DNA of 14,900 nt, from positions 1-14,900 of the forward strand of contig JAFHCF010000226.1 in assembly GCA_048497495.1 (NCBI GenBank), read 5' to 3'. Below are positions 7,596 through 13,936 of this stretch, in pieces. How positions within the stretch are numbered: position 1 is the stretch's first letter; every line of letters begins with the position of its first letter. The position numbers and the translations under genes were made by a program. The notes under the pieces were generated by a model. That model saw nothing but the letters and a program-made list of their open reading frames with translations, was not told where the DNA came from and did no database searches. This stretch comes from JAFHCF01 sp048497495. Lineage in GTDB: Bacteria > Pseudomonadota > Alphaproteobacteria > Rhizobiales > Ancalomicrobiaceae.

Positions 7596-8273
7596 ATGCA
7601 AGAAGACGACACCGCCGAGCCGCGGATCGGCATCAAGGACGAGTTGAGGAAGCGGACCGTCAAGGGGCCCGACGGCATCGAGTTCGAGATCGATCCGATC
7701 CACGACTACTACTGCGACGCGCGGCCGGAGGTTCAGCCCGGCGCCTACGTCCGGATCGTCGAGGACCTGTTCAACTGGGCGCGCGCGCGGTCGCTGTGGA
7801 TCCTCGGCTTCGGCACCGGCTGCGGCGCCATCGAGATGCGACCGCTGATGACGCCGCGCTTCGATGCCTATCGCTACGGCATTCAGTGGCGGCCGACGCC
7901 CCGTCAGGCCAACCTCTTCGTCGTCTCCGGCTATCTGTCGGTGAAGACGCTGAAACGGGTGATCCGCTGCTACGAGCAGATGCCGAGCCCGAAATACGTG
8001 GTGGGTCTGGGCTCCTGCACCATCAACGGCGGCATGTACTGGGACAGCTACAACACCATCAAGAAGCTCGACGAATACCTGCCGGTCGACGTCTACATCG
8101 CCGGCTGCATGCCGCGACCCGAGGCGCTTCTCGCCGGCTTCGAGGAACTGAAGCGGATCATTCGCGCCGGCAAGGCCGAGGGCGCCAACCTCTATGCCGA
8201 GAACTTCGACCGCTACAAGGCCAACCAGAAGCGGGTCATCCACGACTGGGACATGCCCGATTACAATTGGTAG
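7596..8273 (+). CDS. NuoB/MbxJ-like Fe-S subunit (20 kDa family)
   Basis: This encodes a 225-residue soluble subunit of the NuoB/NiFe-hydrogenase small subunit family, which holds the cluster nearest the active site. Family motifs are GTGCGAIEM (73-81), GLGSCTINGGMYW (137-149) and PVDVYIAGCMPRPEALL (163-179). The cysteines are C76, C141 and C171. Complex I has a tandem CC before AIE, whereas here the second position is G77, so only three of the four usual ligands are obvious. C40 is elsewhere in the N-terminal extension. That extension (about 55 residues) and the C-terminal tail are longer than in a minimal NuoB. The start follows the previous stop by 7 bases with GAGG upstream. In the complex it would pass electrons from the NuoI-like subunit to the NuoD-like subunit. 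Confidence 0.92.
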   Translation: MQEDDTAEPRIGIKDELRKRTVKGPDGIEFEIDPIHDYYCDARPEVQPGAYVRIVEDLFNWARARSLWILGFGTGCGAIEMRPLMTPRFDAYRYGIQWRPTPRQANLFVVSGYLSVKTLKRVIRCYEQMPSPKYVVGLGSCTINGGMYWDSYNTIKKLDEYLPVDVYIAGCMPRPEALLAGFEELKRIIRAGKAEGANLYAENFDRYKANQKRVIHDWDMPDYNW

Positions 8274-8279
8274 GAACCG

Positions 8280-8816
8280 ATGCGCACACTTCTCGCCAGA
8301 CTGAAGGACGGGTTCCCGCTCGGCCCGATCACCGAGCAGCGGCCCGACCTCGCCTTCGTCACCGTCGAGCGGAGCGGCTTGCGCCCGCTGCTGCGGCATC
8401 TGCGCGACGCGGAAGGGTTCACCCACCTCGTGCTGCTCACCGCCGTCGACTGGATCGAGGAGAACCGCTTCCAACTCACCTATCTCGTCCACGATCGCAA
8501 GCGCGCCCGTGACATCGGCCTGAGGGTCATGTTGCCGCGCGACGAACCCGAGATGGACGGCATCCACGATCTGTGGCCGACCGCCGCGACCTACCAGCGC
8601 GAGTTGCGCGAGATGTTCGGCATCTTCTTCCCCCACAGTCCGCGCATCGACGAGGAGTTCATGTTGGAAGGCTGGATCGACATTCCGCCCTACCGGCGCG
8701 ACTTCGACACCAAGGCGTTCTCCGAGGCGAATTTCGAGCATCGGGCGGGGCGCGCGACGACCGATCCGGCGACCCACATGAGAGAGCGGCTCGATCCCCA
8801 GGTGAGCGCGAAATGA
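8280..8816 (+). CDS. NuoC/MbxK-like subunit (30 kDa family)
   Basis: This is a 178-residue soluble subunit of the complex I 30-kDa/HycE N-terminal family. The C-terminal signature runs from Y105: YQRELREMFGIFFPHSP at 105-121, then EGWIDIPPYRRDF at 130-142. In complex I and Mbh-type complexes this protein has no cofactor and braces the catalytic NuoD-like subunit. The ribosome site (TAGGAA) overlaps the stop of the NuoB-like gene, and the end overlaps the NuoD-like start by ATGA. NuoC and NuoD are separate here, as in Mbx, and not fused as in formate hydrogenlyase or the NuoCD of enterobacteria. Confidence 0.93.
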   Translation: MRTLLARLKDGFPLGPITEQRPDLAFVTVERSGLRPLLRHLRDAEGFTHLVLLTAVDWIEENRFQLTYLVHDRKRARDIGLRVMLPRDEPEMDGIHDLWPTAATYQRELREMFGIFFPHSPRIDEEFMLEGWIDIPPYRRDFDTKAFSEANFEHRAGRATTDPATHMRERLDPQVSAK

Positions 8817-9994
8817 CCAGACACGAAATGATCCCGGACCGGCGGACGGCGGCGCGAGCGGAAGCGGTCGCGCCCGCCATCGATCTTTCGTCGGGTAAAT
8901 ATCTCAAGCTCTGGCAGGGGCCGCAACATCCCGGCATCACCGGCAACATGTCGGTCGAGCTCACCGTCTGCGGCGACGAGGTGGTGGAAGGCAAGACCCA
9001 CGTCGGCTACCTGCATCGCGGCTTCGAGAAGCTGATGGAGCGGCGCAGCTTCATCCAGTGCTTCCCGATCGTCTGCCGCATCTGCGTGCCGGAGCCCGAC
9101 TTCAACGAATATTGCTACGCCGCGGTGATCGAGGAACTCGCCGGCATCGAGGCGCCGGAGCGTGCCCGCTGGATCCGCACGCTGATCCTGGAGATGGGGC
9201 GCATCAACAGCTACCTGATGTATCTCGGGGGCCAGGCCGGGGCGCTCGGCCTCGGCGTCATCGGCCAGTGGACCACCCATGTCCGCGACCTGATGCTCGA
9301 CCGCTTCGAGGAACTGACCGGCGCCCGCATCTATCACATGTTCATCCTGCCGGGCGGCGTGCGCGACGGCCTGCCCGACGGCTTCGACGTCCGTATGGAA
9401 GAGACGCTGCGGGAAATCGAGCGCACCATGGCCGACGTCGAAGACGTCATGTTCCACAACGCGGTCTTCAAGAAGCGCACCAAGGGCGTCGGCATCCTGC
9501 CCGTCGATCTGATCGACGCCTATGGCGTCACCGGCCCCAATGCCCGCGCGGCGGGTCTCGCCAACGACGTGCGCAAGGATCAGCCCTATCTGGCCTATCC
9601 CGAACTCACCTTCGAGCCGGCGACGGGGACGGATTCCGACATGTATACCCGAGCCGACGTGCGTCGACGCGACGTGCTGGTGTCGATCGATCTGGTGCGC
9701 CAGATCCTGGCGAAGATGCCGCGCTCCGGGCCGCTGACGGCGAAACTCCCCAATGTTCTGCATTGGAAGATCCCGCGCGGCGAGACCTATGTGCGGGGCG
9801 AATGCTCGCGCGGCGAATACGGCTACTACGCCGTCACCGACGGCTCCGGCTTCCCGCGCCGCATCAACGTGCGCGGGCCCTCCTACACCCATGCGATGGC
9901 GCTGCTCGAGCACCTCATTCCGGGCACCAACATCGCGGACGTGGCGGCCTTGCTGGTCTCGCTGCACATCTATCCGCCCGAGATCGAGAGGTAG
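8813..9994 (+). CDS. NuoD/MbxL-like catalytic subunit lacking a complete NiFe site
   Basis: This encodes a 393-residue protein of the complex I 49-kDa/group 4 NiFe-hydrogenase large subunit family. Family landmarks are GPQHPG at 36-41, GYLHRGFEKL at 65-74 and EAPERARW at 113-120. A CxxC pair is present at C88/C91 (VCRICVPEPD), where hydrogenases have their N-terminal nickel ligands. The C-terminal hydrogenase CxxC is absent, and the protein ends in PPEIER, an ExxR. The quinone-site HPxxHG of complex I reads HPGITG, so its second histidine is lost. This fits an Mbx/Mbs or 'energy-converting hydrogenase-related' enzyme and not a hydrogenase or quinone reductase. ATG 8813 overlaps the NuoC-like stop (ATGA) and has AGGTGAG upstream; ATG 8828 is a weaker alternative. 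Confidence 0.93.
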   Translation: MTRHEMIPDRRTAARAEAVAPAIDLSSGKYLKLWQGPQHPGITGNMSVELTVCGDEVVEGKTHVGYLHRGFEKLMERRSFIQCFPIVCRICVPEPDFNEYCYAAVIEELAGIEAPERARWIRTLILEMGRINSYLMYLGGQAGALGLGVIGQWTTHVRDLMLDRFEELTGARIYHMFILPGGVRDGLPDGFDVRMEETLREIERTMADVEDVMFHNAVFKKRTKGVGILPVDLIDAYGVTGPNARAAGLANDVRKDQPYLAYPELTFEPATGTDSDMYTRADVRRRDVLVSIDLVRQILAKMPRSGPLTAKLPNVLHWKIPRGETYVRGECSRGEYGYYAVTDGSGFPRRINVRGPSYTHAMALLEHLIPGTNIADVAALLVSLHIYPPEIER

Positions 9995-10000
9995 CCGGTC

Positions 10001-11800
10001 ATGCGCGACGTCCTTTCTCCGTTTCTCGCCTGGAAGAACCTGTTCCGTGATCCGGTGTCGATCGCCGATCCCTTGAACCGGCCGGCGGCACCGCGCTATC
10101 GCGGCTTCCACAGGAACGACATCGATCTGTGCATCGGCTGCGGCAGTTGCGAGACGATCTGCCAGAACGGCGCCATCGACATGGTGCCGGTGGACGGGGT
10201 CGCGACCACCGGCGACGACTCGGGGCTTCGCCCCCGTATCGACTACGGCCGCTGCTGCTGGTGCGCCTTGTGCGTCGACGTCTGCATGACCGGCTCGCTC
10301 ACCATGTCCAACGAATACAAATGGGTGGACGCCGACCCCGACGGCTTCTGCTTCACGCCCGGCGTCGACGCCAAGAGCTGGGACGACGCCGAGCTCGGTT
10401 ATCGCTGCGCCGAAGGCCATCACCTGACGGTGCTCGAACGGGTCGCGATGACCGAGTTGGAGCCCGAGGCGCGGATCGGCAACTTCGACGAGATCGTCGC
10501 CGGCTACGACGTCGAGCGCGCCCGGCGCGAGGCCGATCGCTGCGTCTCCTGCGGCCTGTGCGTCGCCACCTGTCCGGCCCATATGGCCATTCCGCAATAT
10601 ATCGAGGCGGTGCGCGACGGCGACTACGAGCGCGGCGTCCGGCTGCTCTACGAGACCAACCCGTTCTCCAACACCTGCGGCCGTGTCTGCACCCATGCCT
10701 GCGAGACGGTCTGCGCCGTGCAGAACCAAGGCGACGCGGTCGCCATCCGTTGGCTGAAGCGCCACATCATGGATCAGGTGCCGCAGGAGAGGGTGCGGGA
10801 GATCGTCGGCGTCGCCGGCCCCGCGACGGGGCGCAGGATCGCCATCGTCGGCTCCGGTCCCGCCGGCCTCACCACCGCCTTCGACCTCGCCAAGATGGGC
10901 CATGCGGTGACCGTCTTCGAGGAGCGCGAGCTGCCCGGCGGCATGACCCGCTACGGCATCCCGGAATACCGGCTGCCCTACGACATGCTCGACCGTGACA
11001 TCGACGTCATCACCTCGCTCGGCGTCGAGATCCGCTGCGGCCTGCGCGTCGGCCGGGACGTCACCATGGCCGATCTGCACGAGACACACGACGCGGTGGT
11101 GGTGGCCATCGGCCAGCATGTCGGCCGTTCCCTGCGCATGCCCGGCTCCGAACACGGGCAGGTGAGGCAGGCGGTCGATCTGTTGCGGCTGGTCACCGAG
11201 GGCGTGCCCTTCGAGATCCCGAAGACCGCGGTGGTGATCGGCGGCGGCAACGTCGCCATGGACATTTCTCGCACGCTCGCACGCCTGCAGAAGCAGACCC
11301 ACGGCGCGGTCGCGGTGACGGTCACCACGCGCAAGGATCCCGGCCGCATCGTCGCCGACCCGGAGGAAGTGAAGGAATGCGGCGAGGAGGGCGTCGTGAT
11401 CGCCTACGCCCGCACGCCCAAGCGGATCGTGCTCGACGAAAACGGCCGACTGACGGGGCTCCTGAGCTGGGGGGTCGTCGCGGGCGTCGACGACAAGGGC
11501 CGTCCCGCCCCGATCGGCGACGACGGCGACGCGATCGTTCACCCCGCCGACATGGTGGTCGAGGCGACCGGCCAGGCCGCCGACGTCGCCATGCTCGGCG
11601 AGGCCTTGACCGAAGAGCTCGAATGGAACCGCGGCCGCCTCGCCATCGACGCCGATGGGCGCACGTCGCTGCCCTGGTTGTGGTCGGCCGGCGATTGCGT
11701 CAACGGCCCCGACGTCGTGCATGCGGTGGCCGACGGCCATCGGGTGGCGGCCGGCATCGCCCGCGCCTTCGCCGAACAGACCCTGTCGAGGACCCGATGA
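10001..11800 (+). CDS. Fusion of NuoI/MbxN-like ferredoxin subunit with GltD/NfnB-like FAD-NAD(P)H oxidoreductase
   Basis: This is a 599-residue fusion. Residues 1-115 resemble NuoI/MbxN, with two [4Fe-4S] motifs: C44/C47/C50/C54 and C85/C88/C91/C95 (plus an extra C86). Residues 170-260 form a GltD-type Fe-S domain with C181/C184/C187/C191 and C226/C230/C234/C238 (TCGRVCTHACETVC). An FAD-binding Rossmann motif follows (GSGPAG, 284-289) with GGMTRYGIPEYRLP at 313-326, then a second nucleotide site (GGGNVA, 414-419) and a terminal FAD motif (GDC, 564-566). The basic TTRK after the second Rossmann strand suggests NADPH, by analogy with GltD and NfnB. It would connect the complex to NAD(P)H, replacing free ferredoxin as the partner. 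It starts 6 bases after the NuoD-like gene with GAGAGG upstream, and overlaps the next gene by ATGA. Confidence 0.92.
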   Translation: MRDVLSPFLAWKNLFRDPVSIADPLNRPAAPRYRGFHRNDIDLCIGCGSCETICQNGAIDMVPVDGVATTGDDSGLRPRIDYGRCCWCALCVDVCMTGSLTMSNEYKWVDADPDGFCFTPGVDAKSWDDAELGYRCAEGHHLTVLERVAMTELEPEARIGNFDEIVAGYDVERARREADRCVSCGLCVATCPAHMAIPQYIEAVRDGDYERGVRLLYETNPFSNTCGRVCTHACETVCAVQNQGDAVAIRWLKRHIMDQVPQERVREIVGVAGPATGRRIAIVGSGPAGLTTAFDLAKMGHAVTVFEERELPGGMTRYGIPEYRLPYDMLDRDIDVITSLGVEIRCGLRVGRDVTMADLHETHDAVVVAIGQHVGRSLRMPGSEHGQVRQAVDLLRLVTEGVPFEIPKTAVVIGGGNVAMDISRTLARLQKQTHGAVAVTVTTRKDPGRIVADPEEVKECGEEGVVIAYARTPKRIVLDENGRLTGLLSWGVVAGVDDKGRPAPIGDDGDAIVHPADMVVEATGQAADVAMLGEALTEELEWNRGRLAIDADGRTSLPWLWSAGDCVNGPDVVHAVADGHRVAAGIARAFAEQTLSRTR

Positions 11801-12297
11801 TGCCCGAAGGTAGAGGCCATGCCGAGCTGAAGTCCCTCACCACCCTCGGGGAGGTCCTCGCCACCGCGACCGAGTTCGAGCGCGCGGCGCGGGACTTCTA
11901 CGCAAGTCTGGCGCCGAAGGTGAGCAAGAACCTCCGCTATCTGGTCGAGGAACTCGCCGTCGAGGAACAACGGCACTACGATCTGTTCTCGGGGCTGGCC
12001 GGTCGCGCGGACATCGAGGCGGTGTTGCAGACCGCGATCGAACGTCCCGTCGGCGACCGCAGGTTCTCGGACTGGGTTCACCTGCCGGACCTCGGCGAGA
12101 AGCCCGACGATCAGGCGGTGCTGCAATATGCGATGGCGCGCGAACACGCCGCCATGGAGCAATATACGGCGCTGGCGAAATCCACACCCCCCGGGCCGCT
12201 CCAGGACGTGTTCCGCTTCCTCGCCAACGAGGAAACCAAGCACAAGAACGATCTGCAGGCGATCCACGACCAGATCGTCCACGGCGGCGCCGACTGA
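11797..12297 (+). CDS. Ferritin-like diiron protein (rubrerythrin-type four-helix bundle, no rubredoxin domain)
   Basis: This encodes a 166-residue protein of the ferritin-like/COG1633-type family. Two repeated helix pairs carry the diiron ligands: E28 with E57/H60 (EEQRH), and E116 with E146/H149 (EETKH). There are no cysteines, so the rubredoxin domain of classical rubrerythrin is absent. It is the last operon gene, overlapping the flavoprotein fusion by ATGA. ATG 11800 is equally possible, since GAGG lies 5 and 8 bases before the two starts. Family members reduce peroxide, bind iron or act as oxygenase-type diiron enzymes; which applies is not visible here. Coupling to the redox complex suggests protection of oxygen-sensitive Fe-S clusters or delivery of electrons from the complex to a peroxidase site (inference). 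Confidence 0.87.
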   Translation: MMPEGRGHAELKSLTTLGEVLATATEFERAARDFYASLAPKVSKNLRYLVEELAVEEQRHYDLFSGLAGRADIEAVLQTAIERPVGDRRFSDWVHLPDLGEKPDDQAVLQYAMAREHAAMEQYTALAKSTPPGPLQDVFRFLANEETKHKNDLQAIHDQIVHGGAD

Positions 12298-12299
12298 TC

Positions 12300-12347
12300 G
12301 GCGACCCCGTCGCCAGACATGGGCGCGGTCGCGCCGATCGCGCGCCC
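12300..12347 (+). terminator. Two GC hairpins after the operon, possible terminator
   Basis: GGCGAC/GTCGCC (12300-12305 and 12309-12314) forms a perfect 6-base stem with a 3-base loop starting 3 bases after the ferritin-like stop. GGGCGCG/CGCGCCC (12321-12327 and 12341-12347) can form a second stem. Neither is followed by a T-run, so this would be Rho-dependent or simply a 3'-end protecting structure. Confidence 0.35.
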
Positions 12348-12583
12348 GGCCTATTCGGAGAATTCGCCGTCCGATCGACGCGGTGGCTCGGTCGGAGAAT
12401 GGGGTCGTCTTCGCGGGCTGGTTCGCAACTGTGTGCGTCTCGCCTTCAAATATCGCGATCAGACAGAAATTTACATATTGCAATCCCTCGCGGAGAGTCC
12501 TTCGGCGGGTGGATCATGAGACGTCGTCGCCCCGAATGGTCGAGAATGGGCTGGTACCCAGACAAGTCATTCGAATCTCACGG

Positions 12584-12625
12584 AAAAAATTGATCGAGCG
12601 GGTGCGAATCCGCGGCTTCCCGCTC
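12584..12625 (-). terminator. Likely intrinsic terminator of the GntR regulator transcript
   Basis: Read on the minus strand, GAGCGGG (from 12625-12619) pairs with CCCGCTC (12602-12596), with an inner GCG/CGC stem. After GATCAA comes a run of six T (12589-12584). The stem plus T-run arrangement fits a Rho-independent terminator, although the T-run is offset by about 6 bases from the stem. It lies about 200 bases beyond the stop of the minus-strand regulator, so a long 3' untranslated region is implied. Confidence 0.55.
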
Positions 12626-12828
12626 ACGGTCGGTGCGCCGGCGGCCGATCCATACATTCGTCGACATGTTTCCGGACGATCCCTGGGGGAAACCGCGCTC
12701 AGATGTCTTTTCTTGTCAACATGATTGCCGAGCGATCGGTGACGAGGCCGCGGGTCGTCGACGCCGGTACTCCGCGACCGCGGCGGATCGGAGACGGGGC
12801 GGGTGGACCGGTGACGCGGTTCGGACAT

Positions 12829-13617
12829 TCAGAAGGCGAGATCGAGGGTCCGCCCGCCGAAGACGCGGTCGCGGGAGCCTTCGAGATGGGAGCGCATCAG
12901 GGCCTCCGCCTCGGCGGCATCGCGGTCGCGGATCGCCTCATAGATGGCGCGATGTTCTTCGAAGACGCCCTCGAGCGCGGCGTTCGGTCCCATCACCGAG
13001 AGACCATGGAACTTCATGCCGACGCCGATGTGCTCCTTCAGTGCCTGCATCGAGGAGACGTAATAGTGATTGTTGGAGGCTTCGGCGATGGCGCAGTGAA
13101 AGGCGAAGTCGGCGTCTTCGCGATGGGCGTGGACGCGGGTGGCGTCGCGCATGAGGCCGAGCGCCGAGGCGATCGCGGAAAGCCGCGTCTCGTCCCAGCG
13201 CAGCGCCGCCCAGTGGGCGTGGACGGGCTCGATGGTGATGCGGAATTCGTAGCAGCGCTGAATATCGGCGATGGTCTCGACCGGGGCGAAGCCGAGGGCG
13301 CCGTCGGGCGGCGCGACGGGACGCGTGGCACAGACGTAGGTTCCCGATCCGCGCCGCGAATAGACGAGCCCTTCGTCGCGCAGGCGCTGCAGGGCCCCAC
13401 GAACGATCGGCCGAGAAACGAGAAAATGCGCGGCCAGATCCAACTCGCCGGGCAGGCGCTGATCGGTGTCGTATTCCCCGGACCGGATCTTGGAGAGGAG
13501 CCTCTCGAAGACGCGCTCGACCAGCGGACTGCGGCCTCGTCGAGTGCCCGTCCCGGAGCCGCGCCGCTCCGCGCCGGTCTCATCGGTCGGGGCGCTCTTG
13601 CCGATTTCTTCGTCCAT
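12829..13617 (-). CDS. GntR-family transcription regulator, FadR/FCD type
   Basis: This encodes a 262-residue DNA-binding regulator. An N-terminal linker (1-30) is followed by a GntR winged helix (about 31-95), with GELDLAAHFLVSRPIVRGAL as the recognition region and RRGSGTYV as the wing. The C-terminal FCD ligand domain (about 118-250) has the usual metal-binding residues D170, H174, H222 and H244. FCD regulators usually sense organic or sugar acids. ATG at 13617 was chosen because GGAAGAAAGGG lies directly upstream; the frame stays open to 13740, but the extra 41 residues are not family-like. The gene is divergent from the four-carbon acid sugar kinase, so that sugar-acid pathway is its probable target. 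Control of the Mbx-like operon is unlikely from position. Confidence 0.92.
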   Translation of the reverse strand: MDEEIGKSAPTDETGAERRGSGTGTRRGRSPLVERVFERLLSKIRSGEYDTDQRLPGELDLAAHFLVSRPIVRGALQRLRDEGLVYSRRGSGTYVCATRPVAPPDGALGFAPVETIADIQRCYEFRITIEPVHAHWAALRWDETRLSAIASALGLMRDATRVHAHREDADFAFHCAIAEASNNHYYVSSMQALKEHIGVGMKFHGLSVMGPNAALEGVFEEHRAIYEAIRDRDAAEAEALMRSHLEGSRDRVFGGRTLDLAF

Positions 13618-13632
13618 CACCCTTTCTTCCCG
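13618..13632 (-). promoter_or_regulatory. Ribosome site that decides the GntR start
   Basis: On the minus strand GGAAGAAAGGGTG immediately precedes ATG 13617. Upstream candidate starts at 13686 and 13740 lack a comparable site, which supports the shorter 262-residue protein. Confidence 0.5.
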
Positions 13633-13695
13633 TCCGTTGCGCGTTCGATCGTGCCGTCCTCTCACGATGCGAACGAAGGCGTTCATGCGACATGG

Positions 13696-13705
13696 TTGTA
13701 AACAT
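13696..13705. promoter_or_regulatory. Near-match to an FCD/FadR-type operator
   Basis: TTGTAAACAT resembles the TNGTnnACNA pattern of FadR-subfamily operators, with a mismatch in the last base. It lies 79-88 bases upstream of the GntR start, close to a possible minus-strand -10 (TATATG, 13703-13708). The match is to a degenerate pattern, so autoregulation is only a suggestion. Confidence 0.25.
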
Positions 13706-13774
13706 ATAGACCGTAATCGAACGGGTGGGAATTGGATCACCGGTTCGAATTTCCCTATCCTACATTACACCATA

Positions 13775-13797
13775 TTGACAAATTGGCCAAAGTTTGG
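13775..13797 (+). promoter_or_regulatory. Consensus -35 with overlapping palindrome, candidate promoter/operator of the sugar-acid kinase
   Basis: TTGACA at 13775-13780 is a perfect -35 match. Just after it come the overlapping palindromes TTGGCCAA (13783-13790) and CCAAA-G-TTTGG (13787-13797), placed where a repressor would block a promoter. No good -10 is visible 17 bases downstream (TCTCGT). It lies in the divergent region between regulator and kinase, where the GntR protein would be expected to bind. Confidence 0.35.
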
Positions 13798-13922
13798 TCT
13801 CGTCCCGCCAACGAAGAACCGCGCGGTGTGCGTCGCCCTCGAAGAGGCGGGCATCCCGGCCGGCGTCAGGGAGCCGAGTTCGCCGATGTTGCACGATCGC
13901 GTCGTCGGCGAAGGTTCGTGGC

Positions 13923-13933
13923 AGGGAGGTGGG
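13923..13933 (+). promoter_or_regulatory. Strong ribosome site that decides the kinase start
   Basis: AGGGAGGTGGG ends 3 bases before ATG 13937, with the core AGGGAGGT about 6 bases away, a near-ideal arrangement. It favours 13937 over the in-frame ATG 13886 and GTG 13826. Confidence 0.55.
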
Positions 13934-13936
13934 CTC

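Larger units (their letters stand above)
12298..12828. other. Intergenic region between convergent transcripts, no gene seen
   Basis: These 531 bases lie between the end of the operon (plus) and the end of the GntR gene (minus). No open frame here has a ribosome site or a recognisable product. The region holds two GC hairpins after the operon (12300-12347) and a likely minus-strand terminator (12584-12625). AT-rich patches at about 12446-12484 include ATTGCAAT (12477-12484). No tRNA fold was found despite the TTCGAATC string near 12570. Confidence 0.65.

Noticed and set aside
8813..9994. True group 4 NiFe hydrogenase
   Set aside because: The C-terminal CxxC nickel ligands are absent (the protein ends PPEIER) and no maturation or endopeptidase genes are present in the window.
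8690..11740. Very long minus-strand open frame (about 1016 codons) opposite the NuoD-like and flavoprotein genes
   Set aside because: It lies antisense to two genes with clear family motifs and has no recognisable domain. Long antisense frames are usual in GC-rich genes because reverse-complemented codons rarely form stops. The same applies to 3501-4718, 4848-6632 and 7221-8777 on the minus strand.
6683..11800. Ordinary respiratory complex I (nuo) operon
   Set aside because: NuoE, F, G, A and J are missing, MrpE/F/G/B/C genes are present, the quinone motif HPxxHG is lost, and the NuoI-like gene is fused to a GltD-like flavoprotein.
12540..12585. tRNA-like string (TTCGAATC) near 12570
   Set aside because: The flanks do not form the T, anticodon, D and acceptor stems; this resembles a T-loop only by chance.
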